Shown: positions 1 to 6,240 of the stretch, piece after piece
How the letters are laid out: every line of letters begins with the position of its first letter
Position numbering within the stretch: position 1 is the stretch's first letter
Assembly: GCA_934635045.1 (NCBI GenBank)
Contig: CAKTZA010000090.1
Coordinates: forward strand, 1-10,852
Source: an uncultured Kiritimatiellota bacterium
GTDB taxonomy: Bacteria; Verrucomicrobiota; Kiritimatiellia; RFP12; UBA1067
DNA length: 10,852 nucleotides
Direction of reading: 5' to 3'
Made by a program: the position numbers and the translations under genes
Notes under the pieces: model-generated
Told to the model about the DNA's origin: nothing
What the model saw: only the letters and a program-made list of their open reading frames with translations
Database searches by the model: none

Positions 1-53
1 TGTCAGTATGCCATTATCCTTACTGAGTAGATTCCTTTCATTCTACAAGTTCA

Positions 54-69
54 GCCAAGCTTGCTTGGC
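54..69. repeat. Short inverted repeat (6-bp stem)
   Basis: GCCAAG (54-59) pairs with CTTGGC (64-69) around a 4-base CTTG loop. It could form a small hairpin on either strand. No T-run follows, so a terminator role is not supported. Confidence 0.4.
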
Positions 70-123
70 GCACCATATGAAGCAGTTCCTTTCGCTAAGT
101 TAATTTATGGCTCATTACATTAG

Positions 124-157
124 CATCCCATTCGCTCACTGCGTTCGCGAAGGGATG
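124..157. repeat. REP-like imperfect palindrome
   Basis: CATCCC (124-129) plus TTCGC (131-135) pairs with GCGAA plus GGGATG (147-157), with one bulged A at 130 and an 11-base loop. That is 11 base pairs in total. The form resembles dispersed REP-type intergenic palindromes, but only one copy lies in this window, so being a repeat family is an inference. Confidence 0.5.
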
Positions 158-306
158 GAAGCCTAGCGTTGCATCTGGCGGCGATTTCCTGTAACCTACA
201 AGATTATGAAAACACCCCCACCAGAAGTAACGAAGACAGTATACCACATTCTCAGGCAGAAAGGCAACCTCATCCCGTACTCGGCAGAGATTCCGCATCT
301 GGGGAA

Positions 307-328
307 TGGACGCGCTCCGTCGCGTCCA
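307..328. repeat. Perfect 8-bp inverted repeat
   Basis: TGGACGCG (307-314) and CGCGTCCA (321-328) are exact reverse complements around a CTCCGT loop. The stem is very GC-rich. It lies between the gene-poor flank and the insertion sequence and could be a REP-type element or part of the IS end region. No T-tract follows on either strand. Confidence 0.5.
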
Positions 329-391
329 CAGGGTGGGGAATTTATCTCCCGCAGAGGCCACAGAGGGTGGTTTTGGGCAAGGCGAAGCCGC

Positions 392-409
392 CCCGACCAT
401 CTGGTCGGG
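392..409. repeat. Perfect 8-bp inverted repeat near IS 3' end
   Basis: CCCGACCA (392-399) and TGGTCGGG (402-409) are perfect reverse complements separated by two bases, so in RNA a 7-bp stem with a 4-base loop is more realistic. It lies about 50 bases beyond the transposase stop. On the plus strand only TTT follows, so it is at best a weak terminator. Confidence 0.45.
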
Positions 410-428
410 TTTGAATCCCGGCGTTTTA

Positions 429-455
429 CCGGAGGTGGCCGGGCAACCTCCCGGC
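429..455 (-). terminator. GC hairpin just after transposase stop (possible terminator)
   Basis: Two mutually exclusive hairpins start within two bases of the transposase stop codon. GCCGGG (438-443) can pair with CCCGGC (450-455). Alternatively GGAGGT (431-436) can pair with ACCTCC (446-451), extended by CC/GG with one bulge. No U-tract follows in the minus-strand transcript (it reads TAAAAC), so intrinsic termination is uncertain. The structure could instead protect the 3' end or belong to the IS terminus. Confidence 0.3.
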
Positions 456-456
456 A

Positions 457-1764
457 TCATCCGGTCAGGCACTCAAGTTCGTACTCCCTGCTGAGGTACA
501 CCGTCTCCGGCCCGTAGCCGCTGAAGTCGATGTTGTGCAGGGCCTCGCAGAGCTTCCTCGCCCACATCGACTGCGTCACCTTCCGGCAGCCCCTGGCGAG
601 CCTCCTCAGCATGCCGGAGTTGAACACCTGCCACAGGTTGTGCGCGAACTGCATCAGCAGGTGCATCGCGCGGCTGGCGTTCTCGTCGTTGCAGAACGTA
701 TGCTCAAGCCCGAAGCCGTCCTCGCCCTTGGACTTCTGCGTCTTGAAGCTGTTCTCGACCGTCCACCTGCGCCGCCCCCATTCCGCCACCTTCTGGGCGT
801 ACACCGCCTTGCCGACGTCGAGGTCGGTGGCGAACTGCCCGTAGTAGGCCTCCCCGGCCGGCTTCTCCTGATGGCATTCGACGACGTTGACGACGCTGTC
901 GCCGAGCTTCACGCCCGTCGCCCACCGCAGCGAGCCGACCGTCTCCCACAGGCCGCCCCCGGCCTTTCGGGTCATGGGGCCGTGTCCGTCCCCGTCGAGC
1001 GCCATCAGCGACTGCGCCTCGGCGTACGCATCGGGCGCGCGCCCCTCCTTGAACGTGAAGATGAACCGCCAGTCGTTCCTCCTGCACGTCTCGATCACGG
1101 GGCTGCAGCAGTAGAGCGCGTCCGCGACGATGACCAGCCCGTAGCGCCCGAACCACTTCTTGAGCCGCCTTTCGATCCGCTTGAACGCCGCGTATTCGCA
1201 GTCCTGCTTCTGCTTCTTGTTCTTCGGGTCGTAGGCCTTCACGGGCTCTACGAGGATCGTCACCGCCCAGCCCCACGGGGTCAGCATCTTCGCCTCCAGC
1301 GCGTACCGGTTCCTCCTGTTCCCCTTGAGCGGGCACCCGCGCCTCGGCTCCACCTTGGTGCCGTCGACCGACACCACGAGCCTCCCGTACAGCCTCGCGG
1401 CCTCGAAGAGCTTCTCGGCTATCAGCGCGCGGGCGAACCGGACCAGAAGCATCTGGAGCCTGCCCGTCTTCGCCACCGACAGGAGCCTGCACCACGTCTC
1501 CGAGCTCGGGACCGTCTTGCGCTCCCCGTCGAGCCACCACGTCTGGCCGGACATCCTGAACACGTTCTTCGCGTACTCCTCGTCGTTGCGGTCGCAGTCC
1601 ATCTTCTTGCGGGAGGTCCTGCGCGTGAGCAGGCCCAGCACGACGGTCCACAGCTTCGTCGTGTTGTCGCATGTCGTGCCGTCCTCGCTCTGCCGCGAGG
1701 ACGCGCTCCTGAAGAATCCGTTGATGCGGTCGCGGAACTTGCCGACCCAGGAGATCAGCCTTTT
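457..1764 (-). CDS. DDE transposase, ORF B (expressed by -1 frameshift)
   Basis: This is the catalytic part of a cut-and-paste transposase of the IS4-like DDE superfamily. The three acidic residues can be placed: Asp in VVSVDGTKVE, Asp in LVIVADALYCC, and Glu in RRRWTVENSFKTQK. The last fits the R-x3-E-x6-K spacing of IS4-type enzymes, with Gly/Trp where the usual Tyr stands. Between the first two lies KQDCEYAAFKR, followed by the segment NDWRFIFTFKEG. These recall a widespread but poorly named transposase group (recognised from memory; exact IS family not assigned). The frame stays open back to 2271, but the part upstream of about 1764 is a shadow of ORF A and has no sensible start, and the first Met is well inside the protein. 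Fusion with ORF A would give about 565 residues. Without a frameshift, the reading would be a broken or internally initiated gene. All catalytic residues are intact, so it is probably functional. Confidence 0.85.
   Translation of the reverse strand, partial: KRLISWVGKFRDRINGFFRSASSRQSEDGTTCDNTTKLWTVVLGLLTRRTSRKKMDCDRNDEEYAKNVFRMSGQTWWLDGERKTVPSSETWCRLLSVAKTGRLQMLLVRFARALIAEKLFEAARLYGRLVVSVDGTKVEPRRGCPLKGNRRNRYALEAKMLTPWGWAVTILVEPVKAYDPKNKKQKQDCEYAAFKRIERRLKKWFGRYGLVIVADALYCCSPVIETCRRNDWRFIFTFKEGRAPDAYAEAQSLMALDGDGHGPMTRKAGGGLWETVGSLRWATGVKLGDSVVNVVECHQEKPAGEAYYGQFATDLDVGKAVYAQKVAEWGRRRWTVENSFKTQKSKGEDGFGLEHTFCNDENASRAMHLLMQFAHNLWQVFNSGMLRRLARGCRKVTQSMWARKLCEALHNIDFSGYGPETVYLSREYELECLTG
1680..1703 (-). 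repeat. Perfect 9-bp hairpin inside transposase ORF B
   Basis: CGTCCTCGC (1680-1688) pairs exactly with GCGAGGACG (1695-1703) around a 6-base loop. It lies early in ORF B, about 55 bases past the putative shift site. It could slow ribosomes or block outside transcripts from reaching ORF B, or it may be chance in GC-rich coding DNA. Confidence 0.4.
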
Positions 1765-1766
1765 CG
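1755..1766 (-). promoter_or_regulatory. Candidate -1 programmed frameshift site (AAAAGG)
   Basis: At the end of ORF A the minus strand reads CGA-AAA-GGC-TGA in frame 0 and GCG-AAA-AGG-CTG in the -1 frame. The Lys tRNA can slip from AAA to the overlapping AAA without losing a pair. The TGA lies two codons downstream, and an AGGGG stretch that could act as an internal Shine-Dalgarno sits about 12 bases upstream. The site is shorter than the usual A6G or A7 heptamers, so efficiency may be low. The 9-bp hairpin at 1680-1703 is about 55 bases downstream, farther than usual for a stimulator. Confidence 0.55.
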
Positions 1767-2153
1767 CCGCGATGCGCCCCTGCGGGTTCCTCCCGGGCTT
1801 GCGGCCCGGCCTGCCTTTCGGCCTTCTGGGGCCTTCCCCGGCTTGGCCGTGCGCCTTCCCGTCAGGGCGGCTATCCGCTCCACGAGGTCCCGCCGCGTCC
1901 ACTCGCTCATCTCCAGCATGAGCGACTTCAGCTCCCTCCAGTTCTCCGCGAGCCTGCGGACCTCCGCCTCCATCGAGACGGGCACGTACAGGCAGCGGGT
2001 CTTCCCGTCCGCCTTGTCCGTCAGCGTGTAGCGCCTGGCGTTGCCCACCGCCTGCCTGTTGAGGCTTCCCGCGATGACACCCTCCCGCAGCAGCAGCGTC
2101 CGCAGCCGCGAGACCGTCGCCCTGTACCCGGCCAGCTTTGTCCTTTTTTTCAT
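1755..2153 (-). CDS. IS ORF A, DUF6788-like small protein
   Basis: This is a 132-residue basic protein at the 5' end of the insertion sequence. Its middle (about residues 28-75) has the pattern GSLNRQAVGNARRYTLT, then DGKTRCLYVP, then EVRRLAENW. I recognise this as like the DUF6788 family, which often sits beside DDE transposases; that is a memory-based assignment. The C-terminal 35 residues are Arg/Lys/Gly/Pro-rich and probably form a flexible, DNA-binding linker. The ATG at 2153 is chosen because it starts the homologous region and follows a consensus promoter by only 8 bases. There is no Shine-Dalgarno, so translation is probably leaderless. The stop overlaps the ORF B frame. It may act alone as a regulator of transposition and, after a -1 shift at 1764, as the N-terminal domain of the full transposase. 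Confidence 0.75.
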   Translation of the reverse strand: MKKRTKLAGYRATVSRLRTLLLREGVIAGSLNRQAVGNARRYTLTDKADGKTRCLYVPVSMEAEVRRLAENWRELKSLMLEMSEWTRRDLVERIAALTGRRTAKPGKAPEGRKAGRAASPGGTRRGASRRKG

Positions 2154-2161
2154 GGTAGGTA

Positions 2162-2190
2162 ATTATACCGACTATTTCGCGGGAAGTCAA
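2162..2190 (-). promoter_or_regulatory. Transposase promoter, near-consensus, leaderless
   Basis: On the minus strand, TTGACT (2190-2185) is followed by a 17-base spacer and TATAAT (2167-2162), a near-perfect sigma70-type promoter. The expected transcription start (about 2155) falls within two bases of the ORF A ATG at 2153, leaving no room for a ribosome binding site. Confidence 0.75.
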
Positions 2191-2284
2191 GGCCTCGGCC
2201 ACAAAAAAGTTGGAAAAAGTTTCGAGGCGGACGCCACCCGTAGCGCGCCCGCCCCAGTCGAGCCGACGCAAAACCGTCGTCTAG

Positions 2285-4282
2285 CTATCTCGACAAATCA
2301 GGGATTTGGAATCTCTGGTTCTTCAGGACGTCGCAGGTGAACTCGCGGCCGGCATAGCGGTAGACGGCACCCTCGTCCTTCACGAAGCCCCAGGTAGACA
2401 CAGGCCGGCCCAGCGCCTTCGGCAGCGCGAAGGTCGCCTCGTTGTCGCGGTCGAGGCCGTACACGAGCACACGCACGCCGCCCTGTCCGTCCGTCAGCGC
2501 GACGACGCGCGTACCGCCCTTCACGTCCGTCACGGGGATCTCGAGGATCCTCTTGCGCGCGAGGATGAACGGCTCCAGGTCCTTCAGCGCGCGCCCGACC
2601 TTCACCATGTTCGCCCAGCGCGTCTCGACACGCTCGGGATACGGGCCGACGAACATGTCGAAATAGGAATAGAACGTGAAGCCCGTCATGCCGTTCGCCG
2701 CGTAGGCGAGGGCGACGGACAGCATCTCGTTCGCCTCCGGCTCGCGGCCCGCCGCGTCATACGCCGCCGGGCTGTCGAGCGCGCCGCGCCGGTAGTTCGC
2801 CCAGTTGAGCCACTGGGGCGCGTGCCAGCCGGCGGCCGGACGGCACGCCCCCGCCCGGCGCATGTAGCTTTCGTCGCCGCGCAGCGAGGCGTCGCCCTTG
2901 TCGATCGGGTACTTGTCGCCGCCCTGCACGTCCGCCGTCGGGAGGTAGGGCGCCGGCTCCATGATGTTGCAGGTGAGGACGATGTGCCCCGGCGTCACGC
3001 GGTTGAGCTCGCGGCGGATCGCCTCCAGCACGGGCACCTTGTCCTCGCTCGCCTCGTCCATCGTGTACCAGCCCATGAGCGCGGGATACTTCGCGAGCGC
3101 CAGCGCCTTCGGCCCGATCTCGTGGATCTTGTCCGGCTTCTGCTGGTACCCGGCGAAGTCGTCCGCCAGCACCCGCAGACCGTACTTCGCGCACGTGCCG
3201 TAGAAGAACTCACGGTCCGACTCGGTCACGAGCTTGTAGGTCGAGTAGTCGATGAGGAAGTTGAACCCCGCCTCGGCGATGCGCTTCAGATGCGTCTCGA
3301 CGTCGGCGCGCGAATGCTTGCCGAGGTCGAAGCTCGAATAGAAGCCCAGCGGCATGAACGGCCGTCCGTCCACGAGGGCCTGTCCCCGCTCGTTGATGAA
3401 GACTTCGCCCTTCTTCGGCACGTAGGTCGGCGTGACGGTGACAGCGCGCGTCCGAGTCCCGAGCTCGCGTCCGCGATCCGTCAGCGTGCAGACGAGCGTC
3501 GCCGGCCCTTCGTAGGCCAATCGCCCGAACGCGGCGGTGAGGACGCCGTCCTCTTCCGTCGCGGCGGCGGACGCGAGCACGGCGCCGTCCGGCTTCTCCA
3601 GCCGCAGCGCGTAGGCCGGACGCGCGTCCTTGGCCAGGAACGGGCCGAGGAAGAACGAGTAGGCGCGGACGCGCCCCTCCTCGCTGAAGACCTTGTTGTG
3701 CGTCGGCCAGGTGTTGCAGAAGTGCCACAGCGGCTCTTCGGACGTCAGGCGCGCGTTGTCGCAGTCGATGTAGTGTTCGGGACGCGGCGCGGCGATGCTC
3801 TTGCCCGGATCAAGCTGGACGAAGAGGATGAACCGCAGCTTCTCCTTCGACGTGTCGAGGTCGCGCTTCGGGATGAAGGCCAGCTCCTCACGGCTCCAGC
3901 CCGCGCCGATGTCGACGTACTTGCGCCCCCAGTAGCCCTCGTACTTGCCGGTCTCGGGGTTCGTCGTCTCCAGCGCGATCTGCTCAAGGATGTCCCGCGA
4001 ATGGCTCTTCGTGTCGAGCGAGAAGACGTAGCGCTCGCCCTTCCTGAGCACGACGCCCGGCTTGACCGGGAGTGTGAACGAATGCCGCGTGAAGCCCGAA
4101 AGGCGCGCGCCGCCGTTGCCGTTGTATCCGAAGCCCCGCCCCACCTCGGTGTGGGCGTCGTACGCGCCGTACTTCGACGCGTCCTCGAAGTCGGCGTTCG
4201 CGAAGATGTCGATGTTCGCGGCACCCGCCGCCCCTGCGCACGCGCCAAGCGCCAGCGTCAGCAGTTTTCCCGTCCGTGTCAT
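2285..4282 (-). CDS. Exported GH-like protein, TIM-barrel (paralog 1)
   Basis: A 665-residue protein and third gene of the operon. The start at 4282 has AAAGGAA 6 bases upstream and begins a clear signal peptide (about residues 1-21, Ala-rich with an AGAAGA cleavage region). Residues 23-180 start with ANADFED and look like a galactose-binding-type beta-sandwich. Residues 185-285 look Ig-like (shared WPTHN motif). From about 297, GQALVDGRPFMPLGFY opens a putative (beta/alpha)8 barrel of the type seen in clan A glycoside hydrolases, with MGWYTMDEAS (Asp409, Glu410) at the place of the acid/base on strand 4 and GREP...EMLSVAL followed by GFTFYSYFD near the end. A small beta domain closes it. The neighbour at 4312 is collinear along its whole length. 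The final residues QRFQIPDLSR run past the paralog's end and may come from the adjacent IS. Substrate unknown; enzymatic role inferred. Confidence 0.75.
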   Translation of the reverse strand: MTRTGKLLTLALGACAGAAGAANIDIFANADFEDASKYGAYDAHTEVGRGFGYNGNGGARLSGFTRHSFTLPVKPGVVLRKGERYVFSLDTKSHSRDILEQIALETTNPETGKYEGYWGRKYVDIGAGWSREELAFIPKRDLDTSKEKLRFILFVQLDPGKSIAAPRPEHYIDCDNARLTSEEPLWHFCNTWPTHNKVFSEEGRVRAYSFFLGPFLAKDARPAYALRLEKPDGAVLASAAATEEDGVLTAAFGRLAYEGPATLVCTLTDRGRELGTRTRAVTVTPTYVPKKGEVFINERGQALVDGRPFMPLGFYSSFDLGKHSRADVETHLKRIAEAGFNFLIDYSTYKLVTESDREFFYGTCAKYGLRVLADDFAGYQQKPDKIHEIGPKALALAKYPALMGWYTMDEASEDKVPVLEAIRRELNRVTPGHIVLTCNIMEPAPYLPTADVQGGDKYPIDKGDASLRGDESYMRRAGACRPAAGWHAPQWLNWANYRRGALDSPAAYDAAGREPEANEMLSVALAYAANGMTGFTFYSYFDMFVGPYPERVETRWANMVKVGRALKDLEPFILARKRILEIPVTDVKGGTRVVALTDGQGGVRVLVYGLDRDNEATFALPKALGRPVSTWGFVKDEGAVYRYAGREFTCDVLKNQRFQIPDLSR

Positions 4283-4311
4283 GGCCTGTTCCTTTCTCCT
4301 GTTCGTTTCTT

Positions 4312-6222
4312 TCACCTGTAGATCCTGCAGCTGAACTCGCCGCCTTGAAAGGTCGTCGCCGCCCCGTCGAGACCCGCAAACGAACAGGCGTTGTCCAAAT
4401 CGAGGCCGATCGCGAGAATGACCGACCGACCGTCCTCGGCCTCCATCCGCACCACGCGCGTATGCCCCCGTTCGTCCCGTTGCGCGACCTCGACAATCGG
4501 CCGGCGCGACAGGATGAACGGCTCCAGCCCCTTCAGCGTGCGGATGACGTTCAGCGCCGCGCGACGGCGCGGCTCGTACCGTTCGGGAACCGGGCCGCGA
4601 AAGAGGTCGTCCCACTGGTAGAAGATGAAGCCTTTCGCGCCCCAGCTCGCCTGAAGGAGCGCCACGGACAGCATCTCCTCCTCGGTCGGCTCACGCCCGC
4701 TCTGCGCATACGCCTCACGTGTGTCCATCGCATGCGGACGGTAGTTCGCCTTGTTGAAGACCTGCGGACAGAGCCACGCGACCGAGGGACGGCAGACGGC
4801 CCACTTCTCCATGTCCGCATTCATTCCCGCCAGCCCTTTCGAGCCAAGGTCGATCGGGTAGAAGTCCGCGCCGTAGCAGTCGGAGATCTTGAGGTAGGCC
4901 GGCGGATCGAAGAGGTTGCACTCCCACGTCGGATGGTCGGGGTCGACCGCATTGACCATGCGGCGCAACGCCTCGACATAGGGAATGAGCGTCATCGGCG
5001 CCTCGTCCGTGAGATAGTAGCCGAAGAGCGTCGGCTCCGCGCGGTACCGCTCAATGACGGTCCTGTGTTCGGTGTCGAGCAGATCCTTGCGATAGTGCCA
5101 GCCCGTCACGTTGAGCATCAGCCGAATGTCGTTCGCCGACAGGATCCTCATCACGTCGGGGATCTTCTCACGCCAGTTGAAGAACCAGTACTCCAGCAGC
5201 AGGTTCGCTCCGGCATCTTTCCAGTCGGGCATCGTCTCGCGGAACTTTTCGAGGTCGCGCGCGTAGCCGAACGACGCGAAGAACCCAAGCGGCATGAACG
5301 GCTTTCCGTCAAGGAGCGCCAGCCCGTCCTCGGTCACGAACGTGCCGCCCGGCCCCGGCCGTGCGGTCGGGCCGACCGTGACGACGATCTCGTTCGTGCC
5401 ACACGTCCGCCCCGAAACCGCGTCCGTCACCGTGACCCGCAGCGTGCCCGCGCCACGGTAGGCCAGCGGCTGTCCGAAATCGGCCGTGAAGGAGCCGCGT
5501 TCGTCCGACGCCGTCGCCTCGGCGAGCCGCTGTCCCGCCGCGTCCAGCAGCTCGACGCGGAACGTCGGCCGCCCGCCCTGCGGGATGAACGCGCCCGAAT
5601 AGCCCGAATAGAAGCGCACGCGCGGATTGTCGCTGTAGACGCAATTGTGCGTCGGCCAGACGTTCGTCAGGTGCCATTCGGGGCGATTCTCCTCAAGGAA
5701 GACGTCATCGTACTCGACGTATTCGTCCATGTTGGTGCAGACTTGGCTGTTGGCGTCCGCCGACAGGGCAATCGTCGCGAAGACGTGCCGGTCGGCCTCG
5801 TCCGTCTTCGGCACGAACGTGACCCACTTGCGCCGCCAGCCGTCCGCCAGCGGCTCTTCGGACACGTTCCAGTTCCCATCGACATACCGGCCGCCGCGAT
5901 ACGACTCCCAGTAGCAATGGGCGAACAGGCGGCCGTGCGGCTTGTAGCTGAAACCGAACCGGTAGCGCGTTCCGGCTTTCGGCCGGAAGGACGTCCCAAA
6001 CGCATGCTGAAGCTTCCCCGCCTTGTCGCGCGCCGGATAGAGCCGCAGGCCGCCGCTCGTCGAGTAGCCGAGCCCTCCCGCGACCTGGACGCCGTTCGTC
6101 TCCTCATGGAACTTCGACCGGTCCTCGAAACCGGGATTCTCAAAGGCATTCACGTTCAGTCCGGCGACCGTTCGCAGCATCGGCAGAAGAAAGCCCAGAA
6201 CGACAAGTGTACGCAGTGACAT
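4312..6222 (-). CDS. Exported GH-like protein, TIM-barrel (paralog 2)
   Basis: A 636-residue protein, second in the operon, starting 18 bases after the giant protein's stop. The start is set by a strong AAGGAGGT 4 bases upstream of the ATG. Residues 1-21 form a signal peptide, so it acts outside the cytoplasm. Residues 24-180 (starting VNAFENPGFED) look like a carbohydrate-binding-type beta-sandwich, and 183-283 look Ig-like. From about 297, DGLALLDGKPFMPLGFF enters a predicted TIM barrel. The motif FGYYLTDEAP gives Asp406 and Glu407 at the expected acid/base strand. CRPS...PQ...ANYR, GREPTEEEMLSVAL (509-522) and GFIFYQWDD (531-539) are shared with the gene at 2285. No conserved glutamate is obvious where a clan A nucleophile should be. 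The C-terminal 60 residues look like a beta domain. The likely role is glycan cleavage or binding (inference). I do not recognise a named family. Confidence 0.75.
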   Translation of the reverse strand: MSLRTLVVLGFLLPMLRTVAGLNVNAFENPGFEDRSKFHEETNGVQVAGGLGYSTSGGLRLYPARDKAGKLQHAFGTSFRPKAGTRYRFGFSYKPHGRLFAHCYWESYRGGRYVDGNWNVSEEPLADGWRRKWVTFVPKTDEADRHVFATIALSADANSQVCTNMDEYVEYDDVFLEENRPEWHLTNVWPTHNCVYSDNPRVRFYSGYSGAFIPQGGRPTFRVELLDAAGQRLAEATASDERGSFTADFGQPLAYRGAGTLRVTVTDAVSGRTCGTNEIVVTVGPTARPGPGGTFVTEDGLALLDGKPFMPLGFFASFGYARDLEKFRETMPDWKDAGANLLLEYWFFNWREKIPDVMRILSANDIRLMLNVTGWHYRKDLLDTEHRTVIERYRAEPTLFGYYLTDEAPMTLIPYVEALRRMVNAVDPDHPTWECNLFDPPAYLKISDCYGADFYPIDLGSKGLAGMNADMEKWAVCRPSVAWLCPQVFNKANYRPHAMDTREAYAQSGREPTEEEMLSVALLQASWGAKGFIFYQWDDLFRGPVPERYEPRRRAALNVIRTLKGLEPFILSRRPIVEVAQRDERGHTRVVRMEAEDGRSVILAIGLDLDNACSFAGLDGAATTFQGGEFSCRIYR

Positions 6223-6240
6223 CGCGACCTCCTTTTGCGT

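Larger units (their letters stand above)
1..284. other. Gene-poor, less GC-rich flank
   Basis: No convincing gene is visible here. The base composition is clearly more AT-rich than the rest of the window. The only readable frames are short. A plus-strand ORF opens at 206 and begins with about 34 protein-like residues, then runs into low-complexity, Arg/Gly-rich sequence. A minus-strand ORF covers the same bases. Neither has a ribosome binding site. Short inverted repeats at 54-69 and 124-157 are annotated separately. The stretch could be old intergenic DNA, a decayed gene end, or a dispersed non-coding repeat. Confidence 0.5.
369..2275 (-). mobile_element. Insertion sequence with two-frame DDE transposase (ends uncertain)
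   Basis: The element holds ORF A (1755-2153) and ORF B (457-1764) in -1 register, a near-consensus promoter, and little else, which is the usual layout of an IS. The termini cannot be fixed by eye. The boundaries given rest on a short inverted match, GGTTTTG at 369-375 and CAAAACC at 2269-2275, which extends only weakly inward. A competing, longer match puts the ends at 285 and 2319: CAGAGATTCC at 285-294 against its complement at 2310-2319, with 12 of 14 bases matching when extended. That reading would place the right end inside the last codons of the upstream gene. I see no target-site duplication for either pair. The core 457-2190 is secure; the ends are not. Confidence 0.6.

Noticed and set aside
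54..120. Minus-strand 12-codon ORF (MVRQASLAELVE) after an AAAGGA
   Set aside because: Too short, and the match to a ribosome binding site alone is not enough; no context supports a small peptide gene.
95..472. 125-residue minus-strand ORF overlapping the transposase 3' end
   Set aside because: It overlaps the transposase stop and several palindromes, has no ribosome binding site and no known domain; probably spurious.
206..517. 103-residue plus-strand ORF with a protein-like first third
   Set aside because: No ribosome binding site or promoter, no recognisable family, and its second half runs through inverted repeats into the transposase end. It could be a remnant, but support is too weak to call it a gene.
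2142..2153. A7 run right after the ORF A ATG as the frameshift site
   Set aside because: A shift here would enter the shadow part of the ORF B frame and lose ORF A; the overlap near 1764 is the sensible place.
1765..2271. Upstream part of the long ORF B frame read as part of the transposase
   Set aside because: Its translation is Gly/Ala/Arg-rich shadow sequence of ORF A, with the recognisable family pattern in the ORF A frame.
2262..2279. CGACG/CGTCG hairpin just past the GH-like gene's stop as an intrinsic terminator
   Set aside because: Only a 5-bp stem and no following T-tract on the minus strand.
2306..4321. A 671-codon open frame on the plus strand, antisense to the GH-like gene (and similar ones at 4276-6219, 535-2031 and 9760-10815)
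   Set aside because: The translations are Arg/Val/Leu/Glu/His-rich with no domain or ribosome binding site. They are mirror frames of high-GC genes, where stop codons are rare.
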